A stretch of 7,942 nt of DNA from Gammaproteobacteria bacterium (GTDB taxonomy: Bacteria; Pseudomonadota; Gammaproteobacteria; Steroidobacterales; Steroidobacteraceae): contig PMNQ01000116.1 of the NCBI GenBank assembly GCA_003162555.1, positions 1,148-9,089 on the forward strand, in the 5' to 3' direction. The notes under the pieces were generated by a model. The model was not told the DNA's origin. It ran no database searches and saw only the letters and a program-made list of their open reading frames with translations. Within the stretch, counting starts at the first letter, position 1; every line of letters begins with the position of its first letter. Positions 5,712 to 7,942 of the stretch are shown piece by piece. The translations under genes and the position numbers were made by a program.

Positions 5712-7016
5712 CTACGGTGTGGCTCGGCGGAAATCGTGCACGGCGTAGGCAATGCCCACCGCGCTGATGAACGCCAGCGTAACCCAGATCTCCCGGAACG
5801 AAAGCGTCGAGAGCATCCACACGATGATGAGGCAGGCGGTCACCGGCACTACCGGCCCGAATGGAATTTTGAACGGACTGTTGTCCTGTGCCACGTTCAT
5901 GGTCCGCAACTTCAGCACGCCCAGGCAGCAGATCAGGTACAGCACCAGCGAGCCGGAGCTCGACAGGATCAGCAGCTGTTTGAATGTCCCGGTCAGCGCG
6001 AATGCGGCACACAGCGCCGCATAGACGGCAATGGAAATCGCCGGCGTTCCAAACCGTGGGTGCACCCGGGCGAGGAAATGTGGCAGCTGGCGCTGCTCCG
6101 CGAACGCGTGCAATACGCGCGGCGATGAGAGCATGTCGGCTGCCAGGCAGCCGCTGGCGGAAATCGCGACAGCGACGACCACCAGCCGGCCGCCCCATGC
6201 GCCAAACACGATATTGGCCGTGTCGACCAGTGGCGCCTTGGACAGCGGCAGCGCGGCTCCCAGCGTGCCCTGCGCGACCAGCTGCAGGCCCATGTACAGC
6301 ACGACAATGATTGCCAGGCCCAGCAGGATGCCGCGCGGTACGGTGCGCGATGGACGAATGATCTCGCCACTCATGTTGAGCGCCGCTTCGACGCCAATGA
6401 ACGCGTAGAAGAGCACCACGGCGGCCTGCCCGACGCTGTGCAACGACGGCGTTGACGTCCACGCCAGCTTGGCCGGATCTACTACGAACAGCCCTCCGAT
6501 CACGAGTAATGCCAGCGGTGTGATCTTGATGATCGTCAGCGCGACCGACAGGCGCACACCGTGCGTGACCCCGCGGATGTTGATCAGCGCGACGGTGGTA
6601 AACAGCGCCAGGATGATGACTACGCGCACCCAGGGCGCAGCAAGCGCCGGCATCGCAGCGGCCAGCGTGTCGACCAGCAGATTGACGATGGCCGCATCGG
6701 CAACCGATCCGCTCGCGGTCCACAGCAGGGTTCCGGCGATGCCGCCGACGATGGGCCCGAAGGGCACGCTGGCGTAGGCATACAGGCCGCCAGCGCGGCC
6801 GACGCGGCTGCCCGCCTCGGCAAAGCACAGTCCGACCAGGCCAAACAGCACGGCGCACACCAGGTATGCGAGCACTCCCTGTGCGCCGAGTATGCCGGCA
6901 ATGATGGCTGGCAGCCCGAAGATGCCGGCAGCGATGGTCAGGTTGACTGTGTTCAGCCCCAGGCTGGTGACGCCGATGACGCGTTTGAGCGCTGTGGATT
7001 CTGATGGTTGATCCAT
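5712..7016 (-). CDS. APC-family amino-acid permease
   Basis: Numbering is from ATG 7016 (434 residues); a TTG at 7043 would add nine arginine-rich residues and lies three bases after the preceding stop, so it is less likely. Neither start has a good Shine-Dalgarno. The protein is hydrophobic throughout, with about twelve membrane segments. Family hallmarks are the broken first helix (TIAAGIFGLPA, ~27-37), the conserved loop AEAGSRVGRAGGLYAYA (~66-82), and the helix-6 signature with its following loop, GVEAALNMSGE (208-218) then PSRTVPRGI (222-230). This fits the AA_permease_2 group of proton- or exchange-driven amino-acid transporters in the inner membrane. The substrate cannot be read. It is convergent with the S33 peptidase gene (ten bases between stops) and lies 30 bases downstream of the MFS gene, so it is probably co-transcribed with it. 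Uptake of amino acids freed by the neighbouring peptidases is plausible but inferred. Confidence 0.85.
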   Translation of the reverse strand: MDQPSESTALKRVIGVTSLGLNTVNLTIAAGIFGLPAIIAGILGAQGVLAYLVCAVLFGLVGLCFAEAGSRVGRAGGLYAYASVPFGPIVGGIAGTLLWTASGSVADAAIVNLLVDTLAAAMPALAAPWVRVVIILALFTTVALINIRGVTHGVRLSVALTIIKITPLALLVIGGLFVVDPAKLAWTSTPSLHSVGQAAVVLFYAFIGVEAALNMSGEIIRPSRTVPRGILLGLAIIVVLYMGLQLVAQGTLGAALPLSKAPLVDTANIVFGAWGGRLVVVAVAISASGCLAADMLSSPRVLHAFAEQRQLPHFLARVHPRFGTPAISIAVYAALCAAFALTGTFKQLLILSSSGSLVLYLICCLGVLKLRTMNVAQDNSPFKIPFGPVVPVTACLIIVWMLSTLSFREIWVTLAFISAVGIAYAVHDFRRATP

Positions 7017-7046
7017 GGTGTGTCGGAACCGGCGTGCGCGCAAGCG

Positions 7047-7942
7047 CTAGGCGCGCTGCTGCTTCCAGTCAACCGGCGCGACTTTCGGCAGGATGAATAC
7101 CCAGCCGACGATGCCCAGCAGATTTATCGCTGCAGCAAGCGCGAAGGCGCTTTCGTACCGGCCGCTCGACAAGCCCACGAGCACACCGGTCATCGCCGGT
7201 GCAACGATGCCAGCGACATTGCCGCAGGTGTTCTGTACCCCAACCCAGCGTCCGGCGGCCAGCGGTCCAGCCATCGTCTGGGGAATAGCGTAGTAGCCTG
7301 GCGAAGAGAGTCCAGTGACAACCGCAAATACAAACAGGCACGCAACCAGACCGCCAGGCGGCAAGAGCGCCATGCCCGCCATGCAGCCGATCGACGTCAC
7401 GTGGTTGAGGGCCATTGCGCCCTTGTAGATCACCGTGCGAGAGCGGCCTGCGCGCACCCAGCGATCGGCAAACCAGCCCACGGAAATTGCGCAAACAGCA
7501 TTGATGGCATACGTTGTAGTAGTGGTGGCCGTCATCATGTCGGAGGAGAAGTGGCGGAAGTCCTGCAGGTATTTTGGCAGCCAGGTCAGGATGAAATAGA
7601 AATTGTAATTGCCGGCGAAGTGGCCGAGCGATGCGCCCCACAGTCCCCGCTGCCTCAATATCTGGCGATAGCTGGGCGCGTCGGGATTGACCTGCATGGT
7701 CACAGCGTGTTCCGACACGCGCATTCGCGACCACGGCCACAGCCACAGCAGTGATGCGCAACCGAAGATGACAAATACCGGCCGCCAGCCGATGCGGCTC
7801 ATCAGATAACCGCCTACTGCAGTGCCTATGGCGGGGCCAATCAAATAACCGAATCCCGTAGTGCCATTGGACCGGCCACGCTCCGAATCCGGCACTACCG
7901 TCGCGAGCAGTTTCGATACGCCCGGGAACGCAACGCTCTCAC
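7047..7942 (-). CDS. MFS transporter resembling the ACS family, 5' end off window
   Basis: The frame is open through the right edge; the GTG at 7895 is internal, because upstream codons continue the family pattern (ESVAFPGVSKLLATVVPDSERGRSNG). The visible 297 residues correspond to roughly the last two thirds of a ~430-residue protein. Recognisable parts are the helix 4-5 region (AFPG, SERGR, GPAIGTAVGGYL, GWRPVFVIFG), the central loop, NFYFILTWLPKYLQ at helix 7, the second-half motif-A-like loop GWFADRWVRAGRSR, and GRWVGVQNTCGNVAGIVAPAMTG near helix 11. These are typical of the anion:cation symporter family, whose members carry hexuronates, galactonate, tartrate and related organic anions with protons. 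Substrate is not determinable here. A run of five threonines lies at the membrane segment after the first-half loop. The permease gene follows by 30 bases on the same strand. Confidence 0.85.
   Translation of the reverse strand, partial: ESVAFPGVSKLLATVVPDSERGRSNGTTGFGYLIGPAIGTAVGGYLMSRIGWRPVFVIFGCASLLWLWPWSRMRVSEHAVTMQVNPDAPSYRQILRQRGLWGASLGHFAGNYNFYFILTWLPKYLQDFRHFSSDMMTATTTTTYAINAVCAISVGWFADRWVRAGRSRTVIYKGAMALNHVTSIGCMAGMALLPPGGLVACLFVFAVVTGLSSPGYYAIPQTMAGPLAAGRWVGVQNTCGNVAGIVAPAMTGVLVGLSSGRYESAFALAAAINLLGIVGWVFILPKVAPVDWKQQRA

Noticed and set aside
5470..6858. Long minus-strand frame (462 codons) across the permease and the S33 3' end
   Set aside because: It is Arg/Ala-rich without membrane segments; the adjacent minus frame 5712-7016 gives a complete APC permease. 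Shadow of GC-rich coding DNA.
7008..7754. Plus-strand frame opposite the MFS gene
   Set aside because: Composition is typical of an antisense shadow, and the minus strand has clear MFS helices and loops.

Overview
The window is GC-rich and dense with genes. It reads as a piece of a free-living, Gram-negative proteobacterium, probably a gammaproteobacterium from a metagenome-style contig. That placement is inference: it rests on Sec signal peptides on two large peptidases, CGN-dominated arginine codons and the transporter families present. I see no rRNA, tRNA, CRISPR array, insertion sequence or origin.

Layout. (1) Positions 1-781, minus strand: one open frame running off the left edge. Its first ~69 residues are the N-terminus of homoserine O-acyltransferase MetA. 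The remaining ~191 are the interior of a GH94 glycoside phosphorylase, resembling the N,N'-diacetylchitobiose/cellobiose phosphorylase group. The switch falls in a short word (572-595) that fits the consensus of both families, and arginine codon use changes there. I read this as a chimeric join, probably an assembly artefact, rather than a real fusion. (2) Positions 782-884: a divergent intergenic region with a plausible promoter on each strand. (3) Positions 885-5701, plus strand: two large exported peptidases overlapping by GTGA. The first is an M14 metallocarboxypeptidase-like protein with a duplicated middle module and a glutamine-amidotransferase-like C-terminus. The second is an S33 alpha/beta-hydrolase of the tripeptidyl-aminopeptidase type with a beta-rich C-terminal extension. 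(4) Positions 5712-7016, minus strand, convergent with the S33 gene: an APC-family amino-acid permease. (5) Positions 7047 to the right edge, minus strand: the C-terminal two thirds of an MFS transporter resembling the anion:cation symporter (ACS) family, directly upstream of the permease.

How the genes may work together (inference): the two exported peptidases could trim peptides outside the cytoplasm from the C- and N-terminal sides. The permease and MFS protein could then take up released amino acids or organic anions, giving a small peptide-scavenging neighbourhood. The left 570 bases should not be used in any functional story until the join is verified.

The most notable observations are the MetA/GH94 join and the internal duplication in the M14 protein. 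I found no evidence for a wholly new system.
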